A stretch of 64,000 nucleotides of DNA from Brevibacterium sp. XM4083 (GTDB taxonomy: Bacteria; Actinomycetota; Actinomycetes; Actinomycetales; Brevibacteriaceae): positions 365,462-429,461 of the forward strand of contig NZ_VFYR02000003.1 in NCBI RefSeq assembly GCF_006489205.2, read 5' to 3'. The first letter of the stretch is position 1. Each line of letters begins with the position of its first letter. The notes beneath the pieces were generated by a model, which ran no database searches, was not told where the DNA came from, and saw nothing but the letters and a program-made list of their open reading frames with translations. Shown piece after piece: positions 34,062 to 46,405 of this stretch. A program made the position numbers and the translations under genes.

Positions 34062-35917
34062 CGCCCCGCCGCGTAGCCTTGGGCACCGCGCGGATTCGCC
34101 GCCGCCGCGAGCGTGCCTGTCGTCGGTTCGCGGGTCACACACGACAGACGGCCGAGTTCCCAGTCGCCGGCCCGGGTCACCGCATGTCCGCGCTCGATGA
34201 GCCCTGCAATGACGTCCTCGCCGAGGCGGTCCTCGACGACGGCGCCCGCCGGCACCCAGGTGCGGGGCCAGAACGACCCGGCCAGCGCCGTCGTGTGCAG
34301 AGCCGGCGCGTCGATCGCCTGCTGGGGCGCGTATCCGCCGACGAGCATGCGGAGGATCATCAGCAGCTGCCACTGCTCCTGCTGGTCGCCGCCCGGGGAG
34401 CCGAACGCGATGATCGGCTGCCCGTTCTGCGAGATGAGCGTCGGTGTCAGGGTCGTCCGCGGGCGCTTGCCCGGCGTCAGCGCCGACGGCGAGTCCGCGT
34501 CGAGCCACGTCATCTGCAGGCGCGTGCCGAGGCAGAACCCGAGTTCGGGCACGACCGGCGACGACTGCAGCCACCCGCCTGACGGCGTGGCGGAGATGAT
34601 GTTGCCCCAGTGATCGACGACGTCGATGTGGCAGGTGTCGCCCTTGCTGACTCCGTTCTTCTGGACGGTCGGCTCACCGATTCCCGCTCTGCTGAGCTCC
34701 TCCCGGTCCGCGCCTTCGGGGACGAGCGGCGGGGTGAACGTCGGAGCCTCGCCGGCCCGATTCGGCCCGGGTCGGAACTCCGCCGAGGCAGTGTCGGCGA
34801 TGAGGTTGCGGCGGCTCGCGGCGTACTCGTCACTGAGCAGCCAGTCAAGGTCGACCGCGGCGTCACCGTAGTAGGCGTCGCGGTCGGCCATCGCGAGTTT
34901 GAGGGCTTCGAGGATCGTGTGGGCGCCGATCTCCGTCGACGGATCGAGGCGCTCGTCGTCGAATCCGTCGAGGATCGTCAGCGCCTGGAGCAGTGCCGGC
35001 CCCTGTCCCCACGGTCCGATCTTCGCGATCTCGTATCCCCGGAAGTCGATCGTCACCGGCGTCTCGTATCCTGCGTCGAAACCGGCCATGTCAGCGACCG
35101 TGATGACTCCGGCGTGGTCACCGCCGGTCGAATGGCGGTGAGGGGTCCGCACGAACTCGGCGATCGCCTCGGCGACGAATCCGGTCTTCCACTCGGTCCG
35201 GGCGGCACGGATCCGCGCCGCCCGGGCATCCGCACGGTTCCTGGCCCGGCCGCCGTCCGGCCCGTCCGCGCTTTCACCGGCGGCAACGCCCTCACCGGCG
35301 GCGATGAGTCGTCGGAGCACCTCGGCGTAGGCCGGATTGACGATGATCTCTCCGGGCTCGGGAACCCGGCCACCGGGCATCCACAGCTGCGCCGAGGTCG
35401 GCCAATGGTCGGTGAAGAGCTCCTGCACCCGCTCGATGGTGCCGACGACCCGCGCGAGGACGGGGTGTCCGTTCTCTGCGTAGTCGATCGCGTAGGCGAG
35501 CACCTCGGCGAGCTCCCAGGTGCCGTGGTCCTCGAGGAGGGCGAGCCACGCGTCGACGGAGCCGGGCACGGCAGCGGCGAGGGCACCCGCTCCGGGCACC
35601 ATGTCGAGCCCCTCGCTGCGGAAGTGCTCGATGGTCGCCGCCGCCGGAGCCGGGCCCTGGCCCATGAGGATCTGCGGGGAGGACGGGTCCTCGGCCGTGG
35701 CGAACACCCCCGTCATATCGCCGCCGGGCCCATTGAGGTGGGGTTCGACGACGTGGAGGACGAAGGCTCCGGCCACCGCGGCGTCGAAGGCGTTGCCACC
35801 GCGTTCAAGGACGGCCTGCGCCGAGGCGGTCGCGAGCCAATGCGTCGATGCCGACATTCCGAAACGGCCTTCGAGCGTCGGGCGGGTCGTGAACGCGGCA
35901 GGCGCGGTAAAGGTCAT
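34058..35917 (-). CDS. ggt: Gamma-glutamyltransferase family protein
   Basis: A 619-residue Ntn-hydrolase of the gamma-glutamyltranspeptidase family. The self-processing nucleophile is Thr428 in KGDTCHIDVVDHWGN, followed by ATPSGGW. N-terminal markers are GGNAFDAAVAGAFVLHVVEPHLNGPGGD and PGAGALAAAVPGSVDAW; AFGSPGGDQQEQW is near the C-terminus. No signal peptide is seen, so a cytoplasmic enzyme is expected, unlike secreted Ggt. GGAGGGACACCGAT precedes the ATG. Substrates could be gamma-glutamyl conjugates; some relatives are amidases or acylases. Confidence 0.87.
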   Translation of the reverse strand: MTFTAPAAFTTRPTLEGRFGMSASTHWLATASAQAVLERGGNAFDAAVAGAFVLHVVEPHLNGPGGDMTGVFATAEDPSSPQILMGQGPAPAAATIEHFRSEGLDMVPGAGALAAAVPGSVDAWLALLEDHGTWELAEVLAYAIDYAENGHPVLARVVGTIERVQELFTDHWPTSAQLWMPGGRVPEPGEIIVNPAYAEVLRRLIAAGEGVAAGESADGPDGGRARNRADARAARIRAARTEWKTGFVAEAIAEFVRTPHRHSTGGDHAGVITVADMAGFDAGYETPVTIDFRGYEIAKIGPWGQGPALLQALTILDGFDDERLDPSTEIGAHTILEALKLAMADRDAYYGDAAVDLDWLLSDEYAASRRNLIADTASAEFRPGPNRAGEAPTFTPPLVPEGADREELSRAGIGEPTVQKNGVSKGDTCHIDVVDHWGNIISATPSGGWLQSSPVVPELGFCLGTRLQMTWLDADSPSALTPGKRPRTTLTPTLISQNGQPIIAFGSPGGDQQEQWQLLMILRMLVGGYAPQQAIDAPALHTTALAGSFWPRTWVPAGAVVEDRLGEDVIAGLIERGHAVTRAGDWELGRLSCVTREPTTGTLAAAANPRGAQGYAAGR

Positions 35918-36007
35918 ATCGGTGTCCCTCCGTGGAACCGGTGACGCGTCGGGAATTCGTCGTTGAAGCCATCGTAGGCAATCGGGAGAGCGATGCCGGC
36001 CTTCCGT

Positions 36008-36047
36008 TTGCATACAATCTATCGACGGTTATGCTTTTTGTATACAA
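36008..36047. promoter_or_regulatory. Paired GntR operators TTGCATACAA and TTGTATACAA
   Basis: TTGCATACAA (36008-36017) and the perfect palindrome TTGTATACAA (36038-36047) have centres 30 bases apart, about three helical turns, on one DNA face. They lie about 90 bases before the ggt start and on the other side before the YoaK-like gene. The best candidate binder is the GntR protein encoded after ggt. Confidence 0.65.
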
Positions 36048-36240
36048 ACCCAAGGAGTCTCCCGCACCGTGGGAGGCCCGATTCGGGCCGGTCCCCAACC
36101 GGCCCGCGACTGTGCCCGGCACTGCGCAATCCGCAGGATCCGCGCCAGTCGAGAGAGCCGCGCGCTCGGGCGGCCATGACCTGGCCGAACAGGTGCCGGC
36201 TCAGCAATGAGACGACAACACGTACGACTCACCCTCACCC

Positions 36241-36313
36241 CCACGCGCGTGCGAGAGCACGCGCGTGGACCCCTCCTGACAGGCGGCCCCCGCCTCTGCG
36301 CGTGGACCCCTCC
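36241..36313 (+). repeat. Hairpin plus 16-base direct repeat in the leader of the YoaK-like gene
   Basis: A perfect 12-bp inverted repeat (CCACGCGCGTGC at 36241-36252, GCACGCGCGTGG at 36257-36268, loop GAGA). GCGCGTGGACCCCTCC, which starts inside its right arm (36261-36276), is repeated at 36298-36313. Possible attenuator or mRNA-stability element directly upstream of the ribosome site. Confidence 0.55.
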
Positions 36314-36329
36314 CGACGAAAGGGGCGCA

Positions 36330-37013
36330 ATGGATCGCCGCCTCGACCTCGCGATGCTCCTCGTCCTCACCTTCTCAACAGGGATGGTCGACGCGATCGG
36401 CTATCTCGGATTCGACAAGATCTTCACCGCGAACATGACCGGCAACGTCGTCATCCTCGGCATGGCGCTCACCGGCGCCGACGACCTGCCCGTCCTCCGC
36501 CCGGCGCTCGCGCTCGCCTTCTTCATGGTCGGCGCGGCACTCGGCGGACGCATCCTCGGCCGTCGCGGCGAGGCCTGGCACCACCGGACGACGCTGATCT
36601 TCACGCTCGTCGCGCTCGGCTGCGCGGCGCTGTCCGTCTACGTCGCCGTCGTTCCCGATCCGGCCCTCGGGGCGTCCGGCACGATCTTCACCTCGGCGCT
36701 CTCCACGCTCATGGGCGCGCAGGCCGCCGCGGCACGGCGGATGAAGATCGCCGATGTCACGACCGTCGTCGTCACCTCGACGATCGTCGGTCTCGCCGCG
36801 GACTCCCGGCTCGCCGGCGGCGACAGCACGAACTGGATCCGCCGTGGCCTCGCCGTCGCGCTCATCCTCATCGGCGCCCTCGCCGGGGCCGCCTCCCTGC
36901 TCATCAACCAGTGGATCGGCATCGCGCTCGTCGCCGTCATCATCGCCGTCGCCGCGGTCATCGGCCACCGTGCGATGCATCGCCGCACCCTCGCCGAGGC
37001 GGTCGCCGCCTGA
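36330..37013 (+). CDS. DUF1275 (YoaK-type) membrane protein
   Basis: A 227-residue protein with about six hydrophobic helices and the DUF1275 motifs LTFSTGMVDAIGYLGFDKIFTANMTGNVVILG at the N-terminus, GAQAAAARRMKIADVTTVVVTSTIVGLAADS in the middle. The family is suspected to be transporters, but no function is established. GAAAGGGG lies 5 bases before ATG 36330; a longer frame upstream reads through the hairpin region and is not used. Confidence 0.82.
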   Translation: MDRRLDLAMLLVLTFSTGMVDAIGYLGFDKIFTANMTGNVVILGMALTGADDLPVLRPALALAFFMVGAALGGRILGRRGEAWHHRTTLIFTLVALGCAALSVYVAVVPDPALGASGTIFTSALSTLMGAQAAAARRMKIADVTTVVVTSTIVGLAADSRLAGGDSTNWIRRGLAVALILIGALAGAASLLINQWIGIALVAVIIAVAAVIGHRAMHRRTLAEAVAA

Positions 37014-37104
37014 TCCGCACAGGCCGGGTTCGTCTGTCGCCGCGGTGAGAGGCGGTTCGGCGTCGCGGTGGTCACCCGCATCGATCGCGTGTGCCGCCTC
37101 CCGC

Positions 37105-37590
37105 TCACTCTGCGGGGATCTCCGGCAGCAGCCGGGGGCCCGAGCCGTTCGTCCCGAGTTCGTCATCGGGATTGAGCACGCGGCAGCTCTTCAGCGACAC
37201 GCACCCGCACCCGATGCACTCGACGAGTTCGCTCTCCATCCGCTCGATCTCCCGCCGCCTGGCCTCGAGCTTGCCGCGCCAGCGCTCACTGATCCGCCGC
37301 CAGTCCGCCTTGCCGGGCATCCTGTCCGACGGCAGGTCGGAGAACACCTCGGCGACCTCGACGAGGGGAATGCCCATCCGCTTGGCCACCTGGATCACCG
37401 AAACCCGGCGGATGACGTGGCGCGCGTAGCGTCGCTGCCCGCCGGAGGTCCGGGTCGAGGAGATGAGTCCCTGGCGTTCGTAGAAGTGCAGCGCCGAGAC
37501 GGCAACGCCCGTGCGCCTCGCGACCTCACCGACCGAGAGCAGATCGGTGGGCGAGGGCTTCGCGTCGGGAGAATTCTTCACATTCATCAT
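37105..37590 (-). CDS. soxR: SoxR-type redox-sensing MerR regulator
   Basis: A 161-residue MerR-family protein. The HTH is LLSVGEVARRTGVAVSALHFYERQGLISSTRTSGGQRRY (17-55), followed by a dimerisation helix (about 95-122) and the SoxR [2Fe-2S] ligands Cys125, 128, 130 and 136 (CIGCGCVSLKSC). SoxR is activated by oxidation or nitrosation of the cluster, often by redox-cycling metabolites. The start ATG is at 37590, next to the SoxR box, and the gene is divergent from an MFS exporter, as in other actinobacteria where SoxR controls drug or pigment export. Confidence 0.93.
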   Translation of the reverse strand: MMNVKNSPDAKPSPTDLLSVGEVARRTGVAVSALHFYERQGLISSTRTSGGQRRYARHVIRRVSVIQVAKRMGIPLVEVAEVFSDLPSDRMPGKADWRRISERWRGKLEARRREIERMESELVECIGCGCVSLKSCRVLNPDDELGTNGSGPRLLPEIPAE

Positions 37591-37620
37591 TGACCTCAAC
37601 TTTGGTTGAGGTTTTAGCGT
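37590..37620 (+). promoter_or_regulatory. SoxR box within a 19-bp-spacer promoter
   Basis: CCTCAACTTTGGTTGAGG (37594-37611) is a perfect 7+4+7 palindrome matching the SoxR consensus. It lies between a -35 TTGACC (37590-37595) and a -10 TAGCGT (37615-37620), 19 bases apart: the overlong spacer on which MerR-type activators work. The expected transcript start is at or one base from the MFS ATG at 37628, so that mRNA is likely leaderless. Confidence 0.9.
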
Positions 37621-37627
37621 AGCCGAT

Positions 37628-39076
37628 ATGAGAGACGACGACAGGCCCCCAACTGCCTCCGATCCGACAACGACTCCCGATCCGACGACGAGCATGCCGC
37701 GTCAAACCGGCAGCTGGCGCGAGCTCTTCGGCCCCGACCATCTCACCGCCTCCCTCGTGCTGGCCGGCGGCATCGCCGTCTACGCGATGAACACCTTCGT
37801 CACCGCCGCCCTCCTGCCCTCGGCGATCGCCGACATCGGCGGCGAACCCTACTTCGCCTGGGTGACGACGGCCTTCCTCGTCGCCTCCGTGCTCACGTCG
37901 ATGCTCGTCGCCCGCACCCTCGGAGCCTGGGGTGCCGCCCGCGCGTACCTCTTCGCCTTCGTGCTCTTCGCCGCCGGCTCCCTCGGCGCGGCGCTCGCCC
38001 CGACGATGGAGCTGCTCGTCGGGGCCCGCATCATCCAGGGCGCCGGCGGCGGTCTGCTCGCCGGCCTCGGCTATGCGGTCATCCGTGACGCGCTCCCCCG
38101 CAGGCTGTGGACGCGCGCGACCGGACTCGTCTCGGCGATGTGGGGCGTCGGCACCCTCGTCGGGCCGGCCGTCGGCGGCCTGTTCGCCCAATTCGACTTC
38201 TGGCGCGGCGCGTTCTGGCTGCTCACCCTCATGTCGCTGGCGCTGGGACTCATGGCGGTGCGCAGCCTGCCCGGCCGCTCCGCCGACCGGCCCGACTTCG
38301 GACGGCTGCCCTACGCCTCCCTGACTCTCCTCGTCCTCGCGGCCTCGGCATTCAGCGCGGCCGCCGTCGTCCCCGTCGGCGCGCCGACGGCCGTGGCCCT
38401 GACGCTCGGCGTCGGCCTCGTGCTCGCCTTCGTCCTCACCGACAGACGCTCCGCATCGCCCGTCCTCCCCCACATCACCTACCGCCGCGGCAATCCGCTC
38501 AAATGGATCTACCTCGTCCTCGGCATCCTCTCCTCCGCGGCGATGATCGAGATCTTCCTGCCGAAGTTCGGCCAGGAGCTCATCGGGATGTCCCCGTTCC
38601 TCGCGGCCGTCTTCGGCGTCGCCATCTCCGTGGGCTGGAGCTTCATCCAGATCTTCAGCGCGAGCGTCGACAGCGCCCGTCTCGCCCGCCGCTTCATGGT
38701 GCTCGGGCCGATCCTCGTGACCGCAGGCCTGACCGTCTACGCACTCACCCAGCACGTCGACGGACGGTGGATCGCCTGGGTCTGGGCAGCGGGGCTCGTC
38801 GTCGCCGGAACCGGCATCGGCCTCGCCTTCCCTCACCTCAACGTCGCGGCGATGAGCAGCAGCGACGACCCGGTCGAGGGCTCGAAGGCGGCCGCGGGAC
38901 TCGGCACCGCGGAACTCATCGCCAACGCGATCGCCTCAGCCCTCGTCGGCGTGCTCGTCGCCGTCGGCGGCCCCGGCGCGGGCGGGTCGACGACGATGGG
39001 TGCAGGGCTCGCCGCCCTCGGTGCCGTCGGCGTCGTCATCGCCGTGCTGACCTTCCGCACCCGTTCGCCGGGGTGA
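37628..39076 (+). CDS. MFS multidrug exporter, SoxR-controlled
   Basis: A 482-residue major facilitator with 12-14 hydrophobic segments. Drug-exporter traits: FVTAALLPSAIADIGGEPYFAWVTTAFLVASVLTSML, then GARIIQGAGGGLLAGLGYAVIRDALP (motif C/A region) and WGVGTLVGPAVGGLFAQ. The first 30 residues are Pro/Thr-rich and cytoplasmic. ATG 37628 coincides with the predicted start of a SoxR-dependent transcript; an in-frame ATG at 37694 is the alternative. Probable role is export of a redox-active compound sensed by SoxR. Confidence 0.87.
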   Translation: MRDDDRPPTASDPTTTPDPTTSMPRQTGSWRELFGPDHLTASLVLAGGIAVYAMNTFVTAALLPSAIADIGGEPYFAWVTTAFLVASVLTSMLVARTLGAWGAARAYLFAFVLFAAGSLGAALAPTMELLVGARIIQGAGGGLLAGLGYAVIRDALPRRLWTRATGLVSAMWGVGTLVGPAVGGLFAQFDFWRGAFWLLTLMSLALGLMAVRSLPGRSADRPDFGRLPYASLTLLVLAASAFSAAAVVPVGAPTAVALTLGVGLVLAFVLTDRRSASPVLPHITYRRGNPLKWIYLVLGILSSAAMIEIFLPKFGQELIGMSPFLAAVFGVAISVGWSFIQIFSASVDSARLARRFMVLGPILVTAGLTVYALTQHVDGRWIAWVWAAGLVVAGTGIGLAFPHLNVAAMSSSDDPVEGSKAAAGLGTAELIANAIASALVGVLVAVGGPGAGGSTTMGAGLAALGAVGVVIAVLTFRTRSPG

Positions 39077-39111
39077 CGTTCCATCACGTTCGCCCACCTC
39101 GGCGCCCTCGT

Positions 39112-39169
39112 TCAGCACTTCGCGTGAAAATCGCGTCTTGGGAGAGCCGATTCTCACGCGAAGTGTTGA
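39112..39169. repeat. 20-bp imperfect inverted repeat, probable terminator
   Basis: Arms at 39112-39131 and 39150-39169 pair over 20 bases with two mismatches around an 18-base loop. It lies between the convergent MFS and dimethylglycine oxidase genes and would act as a bidirectional terminator. It shares the core CACTTCGC with the larger inverted repeat at 56.5 kb. Confidence 0.7.
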
Positions 39170-39205
39170 GCGAGCACTGACAGGCGAGTCACGCCGACTC
39201 CCGGT

Positions 39206-43294
<4,089 letters not shown>

Positions 43295-43298
<4 letters not shown>

Positions 43299-44593
43299 TC
43301 CACGTGCTCCCGCATCCGGCCGACGTACCAGTTGATGAAGGCCTCGACCTGGTATTCGCTCTTCATGTACGGGCCCTGTTCGTACATCGGGCTGGCCGCG
43401 CCTTGCTGGCAGAGCTCGACGAACGCCTTGTCCTGGAGGTTCGTCTGCTTCCACGTGTGGGTGAGCGTCTCGAGGTCGTAGTCGACGCCCTCGACCGCGT
43501 CATCGGCGACGAGCCACGTCGTGCGCACGAGCGTCTGGTGGGCGCTGATGGGGAACGCGGCGAAGGTGATGACATGGTCGCCGAGGAGGTGGAACCAGCT
43601 GTTGGGCTGCAGGTGCATCGAGCACCGCCCGAGCCGGAAGTCCGGCAGATCGCCGAGGAGCTTCTTGACGAGCCGACGCCCGTCGGCGGAGAACGACTCG
43701 CCCTCCCCATCGAGGGACTCCCGGGAGATCCGGATGCCGGCGACGCGGGTGTCGAGCTCCTCGATGACCTCGTACGGCAGCCCGTAGCGGCGGCACCGGT
43801 ACTCGAGCGAGGCCTGCGCCTGCTGGTTGCGTTCCCACACCTCGGTCAGGTGCGGGGGCACGGTCTCGTCGCTCAGCCCCCAGGTCGGGAAGAGCGAGCA
43901 CGCGAGCTCGGGATGGCCGTCGCAGTGGTAGCACTCACGGTTGTTCTCCATGACGAGCTTCCAGTTGCCCTCCTCGACGATGTTCTGCTGGTAGGCGACC
44001 TTCGTCTTCGCGAGCTCGTGCGGACCGACGTAGGGCGCGAAGAGGTCGGCCACCTCGGCGAAGTCCTCCGGCGGCTCCTCGGCCAGGCAGAGGAAGACGA
44101 GGCCGGCGACGACCGTCGCATGGGCGCGCTTGAGCGCGTAGCAGGCCTTGTCGAAAGACATCTCCCCCGGCGCCGAGGCGTGGATGAGCTCGCCGTCGGG
44201 CGAATACGTCCACGAGTGGTAGCCGCACACGAGGTTGCCCGTCGTGCCCGAGGGCTCGGTGAGGACCCGGGCGCCGCGGTGGCGGCAGACGTTGTGGAGG
44301 GCGTTGACGCCGCCGTCGTCGGTGCGCAGGACGATGAGCGAGTACGGCCCGAGGTGGAGGGTGATGTAGTCACCGGGCTCGGGGATCTCGGCGACGCTGC
44401 ACGCGAAGACCCAGTGCCGTCCGAAGATGCCCTGCATGTCGAGGTTGAAGAGGTGGTCGTCGGTGTAGAACGGGGCTTCGAGTGAGAAGCCCTGGCGCCT
44501 GGTGTCGAGGAGGAGGCGGATCTCGTCGAGCCTCTCCTCGCTGATCCCCGCGGGGAATCCCTGCTTCGTCGGTGCCAGGTTGGTAGCGGTCAA
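43295..44593 (-). CDS. gbcA: GbcA-like Rieske oxygenase, probable glycine betaine monooxygenase
   Basis: A 432-residue ring-hydroxylating-type oxygenase alpha subunit. The Rieske cluster ligands are Cys103, His105, Cys123 and His126 (CRHRG and CGYHSWTYSPDG). The mononuclear iron site begins at NWKLVMENNRECYHCDGHPEL with His223 and His227. The ECYHC form is typical of the quaternary-amine demethylase branch (glycine betaine, stachydrine, carnitine oxygenases). It would demethylate glycine betaine to dimethylglycine and formaldehyde. Start is TTG at 44593 with GGGAG 8 bases upstream. Divergent LysR gene upstream. Confidence 0.87.
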
Positions 44594-44717
44594 TTCCGAT
44601 CTCCCTTGATGCGCTCATGAAGGCGAGCGGCCCCTCGGGCGTGGCCGACCCATCGCCCAGCCCCGCCGCCTCGCTGATGTCACGATAGACCTGGCGAACA
44701 CTGCGGGAAAAGCGCGA

Positions 44718-44743
44718 GATTCCGGAGATCAACGTGCGGAATC
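44718..44743. promoter_or_regulatory. LysR operator candidate between gbcA and lysR
   Basis: Perfect 7-bp arms GATTCCG (44718-44724) and CGGAATC (44737-44743) around a 12-base spacer, 16 bases before the lysR ATG and about 125 bases from gbcA. CATAAT (44748-44753) just after it is a -10 box for a likely leaderless lysR transcript. Confidence 0.65.
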
Positions 44744-44759
44744 AGTGCATAATGTCAGC

Positions 44760-45692
44760 ATGCTTGACCCGCGTCTCATCACGCTGCGGACGTTCGCCGA
44801 ATCGGGCACGATCGCGGCCACCGCAGAGCTCACCGGATACTCCCCCTCGGCGGTGTCCGCGCAGCTGCGCGACCTCCAGAATGCGCTGGGAATGACGCTT
44901 CTGACCAAGGACGGGCGCGGCCTGCGGCTGACGGCGACGGGCCGCTATCTCGTCCGCCGGTCCGACCGGCTGATCTCCGTGTGGGAGGAGATCCGCGCCT
45001 CCTCGTTCACTGCCGGTGACCAGGCGCCTTCCCATTTCGGGATCGGCGGGTTCTCGACCGCCTCGGCGAATCTCCTCGCTCCGCTCGCGGCCAACCTGCG
45101 CACCACCCATCCGGAGGTCAGGGTCCACGTCATCGAGGCGAGCCCGAGCCGCTGCTTCGACCTCCTCGTCGCCGAGCGCATCGACCTCGCCGTCGTCGTC
45201 TCCCCGCGTGGGGACGCCCGGGCGGAGAACGATGCGCGGTTCGAGAAGGTCGACCTCCTCGACGATCCGCTCGATGTCATGGTGCCCGCCGACCACCCGG
45301 TCGCCGGTCTCGACGCGGTCGATCTGTCGGATCTCGCCGGCGAGGACTGGATCACCGCGGTGCCCGGCTCGCCGTACCACGCGCTCTTCATCGCCGCGTT
45401 CACTGCGGCCGGGCTGACGCCGACGATCGCACACGAGTCCGTCGAGTGGGAGACCTCGGCTGCGCTCGTCGGCGCCGGCATCGGGGTCAGCCTCGTCCCC
45501 CGGCTCGCGAACCTCTCCGGAGAGGACAACGTCAGGCGCGTGCGGCTGACCGGCACGGCCCGACTCTCGCGGAAGATCATCGCCGCCGTGCGCACCGGCA
45601 GCCGCGGCTCACCGCTCATCCGCGAATCCCTCCGCCACCTGCGCGCGACCTCCCAACGGATCCTCGCCACCCGCCTCGGCGAGCCCGACTGA
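44760..45692 (+). CDS. LysR-family transcriptional regulator
   Basis: A 310-residue LysR regulator. The HTH covers residues 1-60 (LDPRLITLRTFAESGTIAATAELTGYSPSAVSAQLRDLQNALGMTLL); the effector domain has FGIGGFSTASANLLAPLAANLR and VGAGIGVSLVPRLA. ATG 44760 is preferred since a -10 box sits 7 bases upstream (leaderless); the GTG at 44745 would overlap that box. Divergent orientation and the inverted repeat between the genes make it the likely activator of the gbcA-gbcB-dmg operon. Confidence 0.88.
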   Translation: MLDPRLITLRTFAESGTIAATAELTGYSPSAVSAQLRDLQNALGMTLLTKDGRGLRLTATGRYLVRRSDRLISVWEEIRASSFTAGDQAPSHFGIGGFSTASANLLAPLAANLRTTHPEVRVHVIEASPSRCFDLLVAERIDLAVVVSPRGDARAENDARFEKVDLLDDPLDVMVPADHPVAGLDAVDLSDLAGEDWITAVPGSPYHALFIAAFTAAGLTPTIAHESVEWETSAALVGAGIGVSLVPRLANLSGEDNVRRVRLTGTARLSRKIIAAVRTGSRGSPLIRESLRHLRATSQRILATRLGEPD

Positions 45693-45735
45693 CGAGGTGG
45701 GGCGGACGTGCGGGGCGGGATGCCAGGCGGGGGGG

Positions 45736-45927
45736 GTGCGCGGAGGCGTGTCCAGCCCGCAGCGATTGCGCGCAAGACAGCCGCGTGCGAGGAGGCGAGC
45801 ACTGCCTTCCTCCACCAGCGACACCGACGCAGTGATTTGACAAATACGCCCTCACCCAACGCCCGCTGACGCATCGACGCCCTCAACCGACAAATACGCG
45901 GTTAGCACACGGCGTATATGTCGGTTC
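45736..45927. repeat. Copy A of a 192-bp direct repeat with hairpin
   Basis: Near-identical to 46028-46219 at a constant offset of 292 bases. Opens with GTGCGCGGAGGCGTGTCC and ends with an inverted repeat, AACCGACAAATACGCGGT (45885-45902), 6-base centre, ACGGCGTATATGTCGGTT (45909-45926). The motif GACAAATACGC also occurs near 45839. Confidence 0.85.
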
Positions 45928-46027
45928 ACCGCGTCAAAGGACACTCCCGGCCGGTTGCGCACCGGCTGAGCCCCCGCGCCGAGGCGGTTGCGGCGGAGCG
46001 GGCACGGGTCTGACCCAAGGAGGCGGT

Positions 46028-46219
46028 GTGCGCGGAGGCGTGTCCCGCCCGCAGCGATTGCGCGCAGGGCAGCCGCATGCGAGGAGGCGAGCACAGCCTT
46101 CCTCCGCCCGCGACACCGACGTGGCGAACCGACAAATACGCCCTCACCCAACGCCCGTCGACGCATCGACGCGGTGAACCGACAAATACGCCGTTAGCGC
46201 ACGGCGTATATGTCGGTTC
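46028..46219. repeat. Copy B of the 192-bp direct repeat with hairpin
   Basis: Second copy. Its terminal inverted repeat is AACCGACAAATACGCCGT (46177-46194), centre TAGCGC, ACGGCGTATATGTCGGTT (46201-46218): 17 of 18 pairs match. Compared with copy A the left arm differs at one base that improves pairing, suggesting the hairpin itself is maintained. Confidence 0.85.
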
Positions 46220-46280
46220 GGGGCGTCGATGTCTCCTGCCCCGTCTCCTGCCCCGGAGTCGCACAGTCCGAACTCGGGTA

Positions 46281-46310
46281 TTGACACGGACGGAGACGCC
46301 CAGCAAGACT
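46281..46310 (+). promoter_or_regulatory. Probable fdhA promoter
   Basis: A consensus -35 TTGACA (46281-46286) is followed after 18 bases by AAGACT (46305-46310), a weak -10. AAGACTGACA (46305-46314) is nearly repeated as AAGACTGATA (46328-46337), 23 bases on, and may be a binding site. The leader to the fdhA ATG is about 90 bases. Confidence 0.45.
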
Positions 46311-46405
46311 GACAGCACGTCTGATACAAGACTGATATTTCAGGAGGCCGATCGGTTCTCCCGCCGATCACGTCCTCACCATCAGCTCCGAACGGAGGCT
46401 CAAGG

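Larger units (their letters stand above)
35918..36329. promoter_or_regulatory. Divergent control region between ggt and the YoaK-like gene
   Basis: A 412-base gap. Positions 36008-36047 hold two GntR-type operator palindromes. Positions 36241-36313 hold a strong hairpin and a 16-base direct repeat. The stretch 36051-36230 is open in several frames but shows no conserved protein and is taken as a non-coding leader. Confidence 0.55.
45693..46405. other. 713-base repeat-rich intergenic region
   Basis: No conserved protein is found on either strand, although both stay open in several frames; those translations (Arg-, Ala- and Gly-rich) are compositional. The region consists mostly of two long direct repeats with internal hairpins (45736-46219) followed by the fdhA promoter. 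It looks like a non-coding repeated element. Confidence 0.7.

Noticed and set aside
46177..46218. dif-like site (two arms around a 6-base centre) in the hairpin repeat
   Set aside because: Arms next to the centre are GC-rich rather than the AT-rich half-sites of XerCD targets, and two copies lie 292 bases apart.
45926..46318. Minus-strand open frames across the 45.7-46.3 kb repeats
   Set aside because: Several overlapping frames are equally open and repeat with the DNA unit; Arg/Ala/Gly-rich, no start signals; better explained as non-coding repeats.
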